Assembly: GCA_028823185.1 (NCBI GenBank)
Contig: JAPKBY010000020.1
Coordinates: 1 to 12,605 of the forward strand
Direction of reading: 5' to 3'
Source: Planctomycetota bacterium
GTDB taxonomy: Bacteria > Planctomycetota > UBA1135 > GCA-002686595
DNA: 12,605 nucleotides
A program made the position numbers and the translations under genes. The notes beneath the pieces are model-generated. The model did not search any database and was not told where the DNA came from. It saw only the letters and a program-made list of their open reading frames with translations. Below are positions 1 through 7,035 of the stretch, piece after piece (the first letter of the stretch is position 1; each line of letters opens with the position of its first letter).

Positions 1-1
1 G

Positions 2-739
2 CGTCACCCGCAGCACGTGGTTGATGTCATCAACGGGGGACTCGGCGGGACTCACCCCTGGCATTACTTAGATACGATCAAGGCACGCGCTGATCTCTCA
101 CCTGACATCCACGTCTCAATCTTCTTCGGTGGGAATGACTTAGCTGGTGTCATCACACTTGAGCGCTATTACCGAGGGCGTGGCCCTGGGCGGTCTAGGG
201 CGAGAGCCGCCAGAGAATATAAGGATGTCTTGAAGGCAGTACCCGCAGGGCTCGGCCCGGTTGACCTCCAGCAGTGCCTCTACTTTCTCTCGAACCCTCT
301 GGACGCCGATTACGCCGTCGCCGCTTGGTCAGCGATCGCGATGGAGATGGCACGGGAGTGTGAGCGGCAAGGAGCCCTCTTCGTTCCTGTCTACCTGCCC
401 TCTCCGCTCTCCGGTCAACCGGATGTATATGCGGCAGAGCGACAGCTCATAGAGGAGCTTATGCCTGATATCTTCGAGCTGATGGAGCATCAGCATGTGC
501 TCGCGGATCGGTGGATTGAAGACCTGCGTCAGCGTGATGTTGAGGTGTTTGATCTCAGGCCGAAGCTCTTGGCTTCACGAGAGCGCCTCTTCTGGTCGAA
601 GGATTTCCACCTGAACCTAAAGGGACAGGCGCTCGTCGCTGAGGCGCTAGAGGAGGTGCTCGCTCCGAAGGTGGCTGCGCTGATCAGCGGTTCAGGCTCT
701 GAAACGGCCGCTGAGGGTGACTCCGATAGCCCAAAATGA
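2..739 (+). CDS. SGNH/GDSL-type hydrolase, 5'-truncated by the window edge
   Basis: This is the C-terminal part of an SGNH-fold esterase or acyl/acetyl hydrolase. The reading frame is open from base 2 with no stop. The GTG at 17 lies inside a conserved motif, so it is an internal codon and the true start is left of the window. Visible family blocks are NGGLGG soon after the edge (block II glycine), FFGGND (block III asparagine) and KDFHLN followed by G near the C-terminus (block V, catalytic histidine with a nearby aspartate). The nucleophilic serine of block I should lie in the missing part. The last 25 or so residues are a Ser/Glu/Gly-rich tail. A DUF5989-like gene follows after 24 bases on the same strand. 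I recall SGNH hydrolases of this kind next to carbamoyltransferase and DUF5989 genes, where they may add or remove acyl groups. The substrate is unknown. Confidence 0.8.
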   Translation, partial: RHPQHVVDVINGGLGGTHPWHYLDTIKARADLSPDIHVSIFFGGNDLAGVITLERYYRGRGPGRSRARAAREYKDVLKAVPAGLGPVDLQQCLYFLSNPLDADYAVAAWSAIAMEMARECERQGALFVPVYLPSPLSGQPDVYAAERQLIEELMPDIFELMEHQHVLADRWIEDLRQRDVEVFDLRPKLLASRERLFWSKDFHLNLKGQALVAEALEEVLAPKVAALISGSGSETAAEGDSDSPK

Positions 740-763
740 GGGCGTTGCTGTAGGATTAACATC

Positions 764-952
764 ATGCTGATGAGACTTTTAAAGAGCTTTAAAACTCGTT
801 TCTCCACTGCCATTGAGCTGATTGTGGCCTTGTGGCGCGGTCCTTATTGGTGGCTCGTTCCGCTGCTCTGCATCTTGCTCCCCACTGCAGTCGTCTTCAT
901 CTTCTTGCAAGCCGTCCCGGTGGTCGCGCCCTTCGTCTACTCAGTCTTCTAG
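764..952 (+). CDS. DUF5989-like small membrane protein (62 aa)
   Basis: This is a short protein with an amphipathic, basic N-terminal segment (about residues 4-20), then a WRGPYWWLVP motif and one long hydrophobic helix (about 30-52). It ends in APFVYSVF. The pattern of an aromatic pair before the helix and an APF-Y-hydrophobic-F C-terminus matches what I recall of DUF5989, a family of about 50-residue single-span proteins encoded beside carbamoyltransferases and SGNH hydrolases. Both neighbours are present here. Its function is unknown; a membrane anchor or small partner for the carbamoyltransferase is an inference. Two ATGs, at 764 and 770, could serve as the start, with a weak TAGGA about nine bases before the first. 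The gene converges on the carbamoyltransferase, 31 bases from its stop, whereas I would expect these genes to be co-directional in a typical cluster. Confidence 0.75.
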   Translation: MLMRLLKSFKTRFSTAIELIVALWRGPYWWLVPLLCILLPTAVVFIFLQAVPVVAPFVYSVF

Positions 953-983
953 ACCAGCAGTCGGCTCAGTAGATGGCCAATCG

Positions 984-2678
984 CTAGGCCTTGCGTTCAT
1001 AGAGGCGCTCTTCGACGAACAGGGCGTCGAGGCGACTGCGCTGGAAAGCTTCGACTGCGTCTGCTTCGCTGCGAACCAAGGGTCGCCCGCGGAGGTGAAA
1101 GTCAGTCATCGCCGCTATCGGCAGGCCGCCTTCAGCGCCCATGCTCTCCAAGACCTGGCACAGCTGGGGGTCGTAGCGCTGGTCAATGGCTTGCACCCAG
1201 ACGCGGCCGTCAGCAGCGGCGAGTTTGGATAGCTGCGCTTGGCCTTCGAGGGGCTTTAGTTCGAGGTGGGCGAATCGCAGCGCGTGCTCGACTCCGTCCG
1301 GGACCTCAAAGTGATCCTTGAGGCGCGCTGCTGGGACAGCGACTCGGCAAGGCGCACAAGGGACCCGGTTCTGGACAGTCTCTAGGAGCCCGCCGAGGGC
1401 GTCCTCTTTGTCTGCGCGCGCGAGCAGGAGGCGCGCGCTCCATGAGCGGTCTCCGAGCTCTACGCCGCCGCGCACCCAGGCGACGTGCTCGCCTTTAGCG
1501 AGTCGCGCAGCGATCAAGGTCGGGATCTCTGCTTTTGAGAGTGAGACGGCGCCGTCTTCCGGTGAAGCGGCGAGCTTGCCTCCTATGGCTGCTACCTCTT
1601 GAGTGAAGGCGCGCGGCTCGCCTGCGATGCTGCAGGAGTACTCAAGGGCAGCGCCGAGGGCGGCGCCAGGCTCGCCTGGGGAGGGGGGGAGATAGATCTG
1701 TTCGAAGGGACCGTCTGTGCGCAGGTGTCGGACGAGAGAGCGATTGCGCGCGACCTCTCCAGAGAGGCACAGCTTTGATGATGGGACGTGGCGGTGGAGC
1801 TCTTCAGCGAGGGCGAGAACGCGCTCTTCCAAGACAGCTTGGACGCTGGCGGCGAGATCACAGCAGCGGGTGTCTTCGGGACCTTCGGCGATCGGGCTGC
1901 CTGGCGCTCGGGCAGGGCCGAGGAGATCAATGAGGCCTTGGCTGTAGAGTCGGCTGGCGTCGTGCTGGAAGCGGAAGTGCTCTGAGTGAACCTGAAAGCC
2001 GCCCTCTTCTCCGCATGCAGAGAGAGTCTGACGGACCTTGTCTAGGGAGCTCGGCGTCCCTTGCTTGGCGAGCTCTTCGAGCAGGCCCTCGTCGGCGCCA
2101 GGCTCGAAGCCAAGGTATTGGGCGAAAGCGGAGTACCAGAGGCCGAGGGAGTGGGGGAAATGAACCTCTCGTAGGGACTCTATCTCGTTGCCCGCGCCGC
2201 GCGCGAGCAGTGTCGTCGCCCATTCGCCCATGTCATCGATGCTGAGGATCGCGGCCTCTTCGAAGGGGGAGGTGAAGTAGGAGGCGGCGGCGTGAGCGCG
2301 CTGGTGTTCGACGAAGGAGATGCGCTCATCGGGAACCTCTAGCTCTTCGATGATTCGGTTCTTCATCCAGAGCCTGTCGCCGAGCCACAAGAACATGCTG
2401 CTTGAGAAGGTCTTAGCGGAGCGCGGGAAGGCGCCGAGCTGCATCGCGAGGATTCGCTCGAACTTCCGCAGCGGCTTCTCATAGAAGACGATCCGGTCCA
2501 GATCTCGGGCTTGAACGCCGGCCTCATCTAGGCATGAACGGATGGCGCGACGAGGGAAGCTCCACTCGCCGAGCTTGCCTGTGAAGTGCTCCTCTTGAGC
2601 GGCGGCGACCGGGACTCCGTCGACGAGCAGCGCTGCGGCGGAGTCGCGGTGGAAGGCGGAGATCCCGAGGATTCGCAT
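984..2678 (-). CDS. Divergent carbamoyltransferase of the NodU/TobZ/CmcH family (564 aa)
   Basis: Members transfer a carbamoyl group from carbamoyl phosphate, via carbamoyl-adenylate, to a hydroxyl of a sugar or natural product. The N-terminal Kae1-like domain is clear: MRILGISAF at 1-9, RDSAAAL at 11-17, QEE at 28-30, and VFYEKP with KFER at about 64-75. Metal ligands are recognisable as H125, H129 and D148, the last in a SIDDMGEW motif, with the same 4- and 19-residue spacing I recall for TobZ. The usual fourth ligand, Asp in a GDxG motif, is Glu (GEPG, E336). Other hallmarks are degraded: the usual EFGPRALGNRS reads ELGDRSWSARL (407-417) and the usual NTSFN reads MTDFH (524-528). Length is normal. 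I chose the ATG at 2678 because it begins the conserved MRILGISAF motif; it overlaps the ferritin-like gene's TGA by one base (TGATG), implying translational coupling. No Shine-Dalgarno is evident. Family membership is secure, but catalytic activity is doubtful. Confidence 0.88.
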   Translation of the reverse strand: MRILGISAFHRDSAAALLVDGVPVAAAQEEHFTGKLGEWSFPRRAIRSCLDEAGVQARDLDRIVFYEKPLRKFERILAMQLGAFPRSAKTFSSSMFLWLGDRLWMKNRIIEELEVPDERISFVEHQRAHAAASYFTSPFEEAAILSIDDMGEWATTLLARGAGNEIESLREVHFPHSLGLWYSAFAQYLGFEPGADEGLLEELAKQGTPSSLDKVRQTLSACGEEGGFQVHSEHFRFQHDASRLYSQGLIDLLGPARAPGSPIAEGPEDTRCCDLAASVQAVLEERVLALAEELHRHVPSSKLCLSGEVARNRSLVRHLRTDGPFEQIYLPPSPGEPGAALGAALEYSCSIAGEPRAFTQEVAAIGGKLAASPEDGAVSLSKAEIPTLIAARLAKGEHVAWVRGGVELGDRSWSARLLLARADKEDALGGLLETVQNRVPCAPCRVAVPAARLKDHFEVPDGVEHALRFAHLELKPLEGQAQLSKLAAADGRVWVQAIDQRYDPQLCQVLESMGAEGGLPIAAMTDFHLRGRPLVRSEADAVEAFQRSRLDALFVEERLYERKA

Positions 2679-3451
2679 CAGTGCTGGCCGTCGTTGAGTT
2701 CGACCGAGGGCGTCACTAGCCCTGTGGCGGGCTTGCGCAGGCGGGCGATGAAGCCGAAGGGGAGGACTAGGGTCCAGTAGAAGACGAAGAGCAGGACTCG
2801 ACCAAAGCCGCCAGCCGAGCGTAAGCCGAGGCGCTTCCATGCCCCGAGGAGGCGGGAGTCGCGGGCTGTCTTGAGCGCGTTTGAGACCTCTCGCTCGCGG
2901 CCTTCATGGCGCCACTTGTCGAGGAAGGTCTTGGTGTAGGCGACGTGGTATTTCTCATCGATCAATATCTCTTCGAAGATCGCCTTGGTCTTAGGGTCGT
3001 GATCCGTGAGGCTGGATTGGACGGTGAAGAGCTCGGCGGCGCGCTCCTCTGCGACGTGAAGCATGGCGATGTATTCGAGGTCGCCGAGCTCATCGATGAG
3101 ACCTGCGCTGAAGAAGCCGTGGGCGTCAAGCTCGAGCCCAGGCCTCCCGCGAGAGAGGTCGTAGGGCTTGTCTGCGGTCTCGTCCCCATGTGTCGTGAGT
3201 GCGAACTCATTGGCGAGCTCCAAGGCCCGTGTGCGGAAGAGGTCGGCGTGCTTGACCTCGTCTCGGGCGTGGCGCTCTAGGTGTCCGCGGAGCTCTGGGT
3301 CTGAGACGCGCCGCGCGGCCCGCTCTAGGTCCTTGCCACCGTCGCGCTCTGTCTCTGAGAATGAGCAGAGCGTCTTGTAGGCGCGGTCGGGGTCATGCCA
3401 GACGGCCTTGAGTCGTCCAGAGCTGCGGAGCTTTGTTAGAAAGGTTGCCAC
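2678..3451 (-). CDS. Ferritin-like diiron protein with C-terminal membrane segment (257 aa)
   Basis: This is a predicted four-helix diiron protein. Two ExxH motifs are visible, E65-VK-H68 and E166-KY-H169. Additional candidate ligands are E33 or E35 in the FSETERDGG segment and E126, E135 or E136 in the EYIAMLHVAEER helix. That is the ligand set of ferritin-like oxidases, oxygenases and ferroxidases. Residues about 217-236 form a hydrophobic, aromatic-rich segment (LLFVFYWTLVLPFGF) that should anchor or dip into the membrane, followed by a short tail. Classical iron-storing ferritins are shorter and lack this. The start is GTG (3449-3451), and no better start was seen. It is the first gene of a leftward pair and overlaps the carbamoyltransferase start by one base. 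The pairing suggests an oxidative step on, or metal supply for, the same pathway; that is inference. Rubrerythrin-like or peroxide-detoxifying roles are alternatives. Confidence 0.75.
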   Translation of the reverse strand: MATFLTKLRSSGRLKAVWHDPDRAYKTLCSFSETERDGGKDLERAARRVSDPELRGHLERHARDEVKHADLFRTRALELANEFALTTHGDETADKPYDLSRGRPGLELDAHGFFSAGLIDELGDLEYIAMLHVAEERAAELFTVQSSLTDHDPKTKAIFEEILIDEKYHVAYTKTFLDKWRHEGREREVSNALKTARDSRLLGAWKRLGLRSAGGFGRVLLFVFYWTLVLPFGFIARLRKPATGLVTPSVELNDGQH

Positions 3452-3516
3452 AGCTTCACTCTATCTGAAACGAGCGATAAAGGTGTCTAGTCCTCTGTGG
3501 CTTGCTTCTATGCTTG

Positions 3517-3529
3517 ATTCAGCTTGAAT
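3517..3529. repeat. Inverted repeat ATTCA-GCT-TGAAT in the divergent intergenic region
   Basis: The 126-base space (3452-3577) between the leftward ferritin-like gene and the rightward methyltransferase holds a perfect 5-3-5 inverted repeat. The pentamer GCTTG also starts at 3500, 3512 and 3522, roughly one helical turn apart. A dimeric regulator could bind here and control both directions. The AT-rich composition relative to the surroundings fits a promoter region. I found no convincing -35/-10 pair on either strand. Short repeats like this can arise by chance. Confidence 0.25.
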
Positions 3530-3577
3530 GGCGAGAGCTTCCCTATATCTCGCTGGGTGAGTTAGATTGAATTAACG

Positions 3578-4546
3578 ATGTCACACATCTCACATTGCCC
3601 CTCATGCCAGGCAGAGATCCCCTCAGCGGAGGGGGCGGAGCGGGTCGAGTGCGCCTGCGGTCTCGGCTATCTCCTGCGCGGCAGCGTGCTGGACAGGATC
3701 GGCGAGACGCAGCGAGAGGAGCGGGCAGCGGAGGTGGAGGACTTCTACTCCATCAGTCCTTTTCCGGGTTATGCCCCGGGTGATGACGGGCCGACCTTGA
3801 TCGACCGCTGCCGTCGCTCTGCCTTCTTGTGCTCGCTTGATGCGGCCTTGCCCGCTGACGCGAAGATCTTGGACTGCGGCTGTGGGACGGCGCAGATCTC
3901 TGCCTTCCTCGCGCTCTCGGCTCCCGGCCGTCAAGTGTTTGGGATCGACGGCTGCCGCGCCTCCTTGGCGCACGCCGATGAGTTTCGGAGTCGGGCGGGG
4001 ATTGAGAACTTGCAGCTGGTGCGCGGCGATCTCTTTGACCTCCCAGTGACGCCGGAGCGCTATCAATTCGTGCTCTCGCGCGGAGTGGTGCACCACACGC
4101 CGGACCCGGACGAGGCGACGCGTCGTGTCGCGAGCTGTGTCGCGCCGGGCGGCTATCTCTTGCTGGGCTTCTACGAGACCGCAGCGCGCAGCTTTCATGT
4201 CGCGCGTCGTGCGCTGGGTAAGGTCTTGGGGCGGCCGGTGCGCGCGCTCGACCCTGTCTTGCAGCGAAGTGATTTAGACGAGGACAAGAAGCGCATCTGG
4301 ATCGATGACCAGTACAAGCATCCGCTCGAGCACATCCTGCCCTTGGATCGGGTCAACCGAGTGTTGGAGGCGGAGGGCTTCCGTTATTTGCGCACTGTCC
4401 CACCCTCGCCCTTGGGCGCGAACGTCTTCGATCCGACGCCGGAGCTCAGCGCCTCAGCGCGCGCCCGCCTGCGCTTGGGCTGGGCCATCGACGGCATCCG
4501 CGACCCTGACGCCGGCTTAGTGTTCGTAGTGGCGCAGAAGAACTGA
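3578..4546 (+). CDS. Class I SAM-dependent methyltransferase with N-terminal cysteine cluster (322 aa)
   Basis: The Rossmann-type methyltransferase core is plain. Motif I is LDCGCGTAQ at 98-106, the motif II acidic residue is D124 in VFGID, and VVHHTPDPDE at 170-179 and APGGYLLL at 189-196 follow. The SAM-binding loop reads GCGTA, not the common GCGTG. The N-terminus carries C7-x2-C10 and C25-x-C27, which could form a small zinc ribbon. It is followed by FYSISPFPGY (56-65), a motif I associate with a methyltransferase subfamily that also has a C-terminal W-x-D-Q-Y-x-HP segment, here at 241-249. I recall such enzymes encoded near carbamoyltransferases and sugar-modifying enzymes. The substrate cannot be read from the sequence. 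The ATG at 3578 places the cysteine cluster at the N-terminus; no clear Shine-Dalgarno is present. It is divergent from the ferritin-like gene, so it may share control with it. Confidence 0.88.
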   Translation: MSHISHCPSCQAEIPSAEGAERVECACGLGYLLRGSVLDRIGETQREERAAEVEDFYSISPFPGYAPGDDGPTLIDRCRRSAFLCSLDAALPADAKILDCGCGTAQISAFLALSAPGRQVFGIDGCRASLAHADEFRSRAGIENLQLVRGDLFDLPVTPERYQFVLSRGVVHHTPDPDEATRRVASCVAPGGYLLLGFYETAARSFHVARRALGKVLGRPVRALDPVLQRSDLDEDKKRIWIDDQYKHPLEHILPLDRVNRVLEAEGFRYLRTVPPSPLGANVFDPTPELSASARARLRLGWAIDGIRDPDAGLVFVVAQKN

Positions 4547-4606
4547 TCGTTTTCTGTGACCCGGTGCTGAGTTGCGCAGGGTGAGGCCTACGATCTTGAA
4601 GCTCAC

Positions 4607-4639
4607 CTACCGCTCCGCCGGCCGCGCGGTCAGCGGTAG
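4607..4639. terminator. Candidate bidirectional hairpin between convergent genes
   Basis: CTACCGCT at 4607-4614 pairs with AGCGGTAG at 4632-4639, and an inner CCGC/GCGG (4615-4618 with 4626-4629) extends the stem after a small bulge. It sits between the methyltransferase stop and the end of the leftward secreted-protein gene, and overlaps that gene's last codons and stop. A second weaker stem, GGTGAG/CTCACC, occupies 4580-4607. There is no U-tract on either strand, so it is not a classic intrinsic terminator. It may still block converging transcription or stabilise mRNA ends. Confidence 0.35.
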
Positions 4640-7035
4640 TTGAGCTGGACCGTCGCGGTGCAATCCTCGCTAGAGACGACGCGCAACCAGTAGGCTTCCA
4701 GCTCGCTCGGGAGGCTGATGTCCACCTCTCTTCCGGGTGGAATCTCCAGACGGCGCCAGGTGTGCCAGCGACCGGTCCCGGTCGCGTCCAACTCCAGCGC
4801 GAGCTCGATGGTCTCTTGTGAGCGATGGGAGGCCTTGAGCGAGCGGTAGGGATAGGCCGTCAACAGGTAGGGGTCGGAGCGGACACCGGCTGAGACCTGG
4901 GTGTCGAACCACGGGCCTCCCACGCCCGTGGGGCGGCCCAACTGCCAGAGGTCGTCGATGTCGCCGACCCAGAGGGCCGCTCCCTCGTCGGCGTCGCGGA
5001 TGACGTGCTCGCTTGCGGCGGCGTCCGAGCGGAGGCCGGTCATGACAAGGAGGCCGCGCCAGGCTGCGAAGTCGTGGATCAGGAAGGGATGACTTGCGAT
5101 CGGGCGCACGCGGGCGAAGCCGCCAGCGTTCCTGGCTGGCAACTCGTAGAAGGTGCCGTCCAGGTGGAAGAGGTCGCGCTCCGTCACCACCTCACGGCAG
5201 AGACGCGAGGGGCCGAGGGGAGAGGTGGAGTCCTCAGCGCTCATTGGCAGTCGCCAGCGATTCCCATCGTCGTCGATGTAGAGCCAGGAGGCGGCGTCGC
5301 GGGTCACGGCGCCCGTCGAGATCCCGATGCGCTCCTCGTGCCAGGCCAAGGCTGCCGTGTCGTCGCTGTGCGTGAGCTCCAAATCGCCGTTCAGCTCATA
5401 GAAGTTGTTTCCGCTCGCGCCGTCGCTGGTGGCGACGAGGGCCATCGTTCGCAAGTCAGCGCCGCGCGAACGCAGCAGACCACCGAGGGCTTCGTCGTCG
5501 CCACGGCGCGCGAGGCCCTGGAAGATCTTGGAGGGCTCCGTGTCGCGCGGGTCCATGTCACGGAAGGCGAACTGGATCGTGACGGAGGGCGCGGCCTCCT
5601 CCAGTCGCACACGCACCCAGGCAGCGCGCTCGCCGGCGGAGAAGGGGAGCCAACGATAGCCCTCGACCTCGACGCTCCGAAGTGGGGTCCAGACACCGTC
5701 GCCCTCGCGGTCGACCTCGAAGTGGAAGACGCGGGCAGTGTCCGCGCCGTGGGAGAGGTGGACGCCGCGAAGGTCATAGCCCGAGAAGAGGAAGGGGTCG
5801 CTCGGAACGTCGGCCTCGACATCTTCATCCAAGTACACCGCGCCGCGACCCAGCAGAGGACCCAGCTCGTCCAGCTGGGTCGGCGTCGCGAACCAGAGGT
5901 TCGAGTTCGACTGGCCCGGACCCGTGATGGAGCCCTTGGCGCGCCGCTTGTTGAGGAAGGCGCTCCGCGCCACGTCATCGCAGGCGAAGACGATCCGGTC
6001 CTCCCAGCGCGTGAAGTCCGCCACGACCTTGAGATAGTTGGAGCGCGGCGAGATCCCCGCCGTTGAGTCGGAAGAGAAGCCGCGCGGGAAACGCCACAGG
6101 GTCCCGTGCATCGTCATGAGCAGGGCGTCCTCGCCCACATCACGGATGCGCGGCCACTCCGTGTTCCAGCCGTGCGCGCCGTCATAGCTGTGGCTCGCCT
6201 TCGGCAGACGGAAGGTGGACCACTCGCCACCATCCAAGAGCATCAAGATGAGCGAGCGATGGTCCCAACCGATGGACCACAAGGGGTCGTCGGCCTCGGT
6301 GTTGCCGTGGATTCCGCCCGGACCGCTGACCTCGGTGAATTGGCTCCGACGCACCACCTGCCAGGCCTCTCCGTCCCACTCGGCGAGACAGCCGCTCGTG
6401 ATGTTCGGCCGACGCTGCGCCTCGGGTCCGACCTCGCCGTTGTTGGCGTAGACCAGTCTGCCCTGGGCGGAGTAGAGACCCTTGCCGTGATAGCCCGGGA
6501 TCCCCGCCGCGCGCTCCACGTCAGCGCCGCGCAGCTGGCCCTGGTCGTCTGGGTAGAGCTCCACCACCTCAAGGGTCTCAAGGTTCAGCTCGTAGAAGCC
6601 CTCCTCCATGGTCGCCACATAGACCTTCTGCTCCGGCTCCTCGAGGTGACGGGCCACACCTGTCAAGCGGCCCGGCATCACCTCCGGTGAGATCACGCGC
6701 ACCTCTCCGGCGGCGTCGATCACATAAGGCCCGATGATGAGCTGCTCAGTCTCGGCGTGGATCATGCGCCCGGCGGGCGTGCCGCCGACACTCTCGGGGT
6801 GGATGGTGAGCGAGAGCTCGGGGCCGAAGGAGTAGAGCTTGTCTGAAGAGCCCTTCGGAGAGTGCGGGGAGTAGGTCAAAAACCACAGACGATCAGCCCA
6901 TGGCACCACCGCGCCGATCCCGCACTCGCTGCCCTCGTTGAAGACCGCGAGGTGGGGGTAGCGACCTGAGATCTCCCGCGGCTCTTGGGCGAAGAGCGGC
7001 GCCGAGAGGAGCAGGAGGGAGAGGACGCTCTTCAA
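4630..7035 (-). CDS. Secreted beta-rich protein of a conserved family of unknown function (801 aa), last gene of the ABC importer operon
   Basis: Residues 1-16 are a signal peptide (basic K2, hydrophobic stretch, LFA then Q), so the product is exported. The body is rich in short beta-strand patterns (WFLTY, LYSF, VYVATMEEGFYEL, LVYANNG, LWRFP, NLWF), suggesting a beta-propeller. The first about 500 residues contain motifs I recall from planctomycete and related hypothetical proteins (VVPWADRLW, GGTPAGRMIH, GYHGKGLYS, SGPGGI, GWDHRSLILMLLDGG, GAHGWNTEWPRIRD). A block at 379-492 recurs without gaps at about 687-801, so the protein looks like two propeller-plus-sandwich halves. No catalytic motif was recognised. 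The start is TTG at 7035, chosen because it begins the signal peptide; it overlaps the permease stop as TTGA. No Shine-Dalgarno is present, so translation probably depends on coupling. Function unknown; its position suggests it works with the importer outside the cytoplasm. Confidence 0.85.
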   Translation of the reverse strand: MKSVLSLLLLSAPLFAQEPREISGRYPHLAVFNEGSECGIGAVVPWADRLWFLTYSPHSPKGSSDKLYSFGPELSLTIHPESVGGTPAGRMIHAETEQLIIGPYVIDAAGEVRVISPEVMPGRLTGVARHLEEPEQKVYVATMEEGFYELNLETLEVVELYPDDQGQLRGADVERAAGIPGYHGKGLYSAQGRLVYANNGEVGPEAQRRPNITSGCLAEWDGEAWQVVRRSQFTEVSGPGGIHGNTEADDPLWSIGWDHRSLILMLLDGGEWSTFRLPKASHSYDGAHGWNTEWPRIRDVGEDALLMTMHGTLWRFPRGFSSDSTAGISPRSNYLKVVADFTRWEDRIVFACDDVARSAFLNKRRAKGSITGPGQSNSNLWFATPTQLDELGPLLGRGAVYLDEDVEADVPSDPFLFSGYDLRGVHLSHGADTARVFHFEVDREGDGVWTPLRSVEVEGYRWLPFSAGERAAWVRVRLEEAAPSVTIQFAFRDMDPRDTEPSKIFQGLARRGDDEALGGLLRSRGADLRTMALVATSDGASGNNFYELNGDLELTHSDDTAALAWHEERIGISTGAVTRDAASWLYIDDDGNRWRLPMSAEDSTSPLGPSRLCREVVTERDLFHLDGTFYELPARNAGGFARVRPIASHPFLIHDFAAWRGLLVMTGLRSDAAASEHVIRDADEGAALWVGDIDDLWQLGRPTGVGGPWFDTQVSAGVRSDPYLLTAYPYRSLKASHRSQETIELALELDATGTGRWHTWRRLEIPPGREVDISLPSELEAYWLRVVSSEDCTATVQLNYR

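Noticed and set aside
822..1232. Rightward open frame overlapping the DUF5989-like gene and the end of the carbamoyltransferase gene
   Set aside because: It straddles the ends of two convergent genes in other frames and shows no coherent protein signature.
2679..2840. N-terminal extension of the carbamoyltransferase frame by 54 codons
   Set aside because: The extension lies over the ferritin-like gene and is Arg/Pro/Leu-rich; conserved family sequence begins exactly at the ATG at 2678.
3452..3577. Sigma-70-like promoter such as TTGAAT (3524-3529) with TATATC (3544-3549)
   Set aside because: The spacing is only 14 bases and neither hexamer is strong, so I do not call a promoter here.
3623..4198. 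Leftward open frame of 191 codons inside the methyltransferase gene
   Set aside because: The + strand frame carries all methyltransferase motifs; the opposite frame has an Arg/Ala/Val-rich translation with no recognisable motif.
5005..6066. Long open frame on the + strand (353 codons) opposite the 801-residue secreted protein, with others at 5391-5978 and 6106-6690
   Set aside because: They are mirror frames of a GC-rich gene with a signal peptide, family motifs and operon context. Their translations are low-complexity and show no domain.
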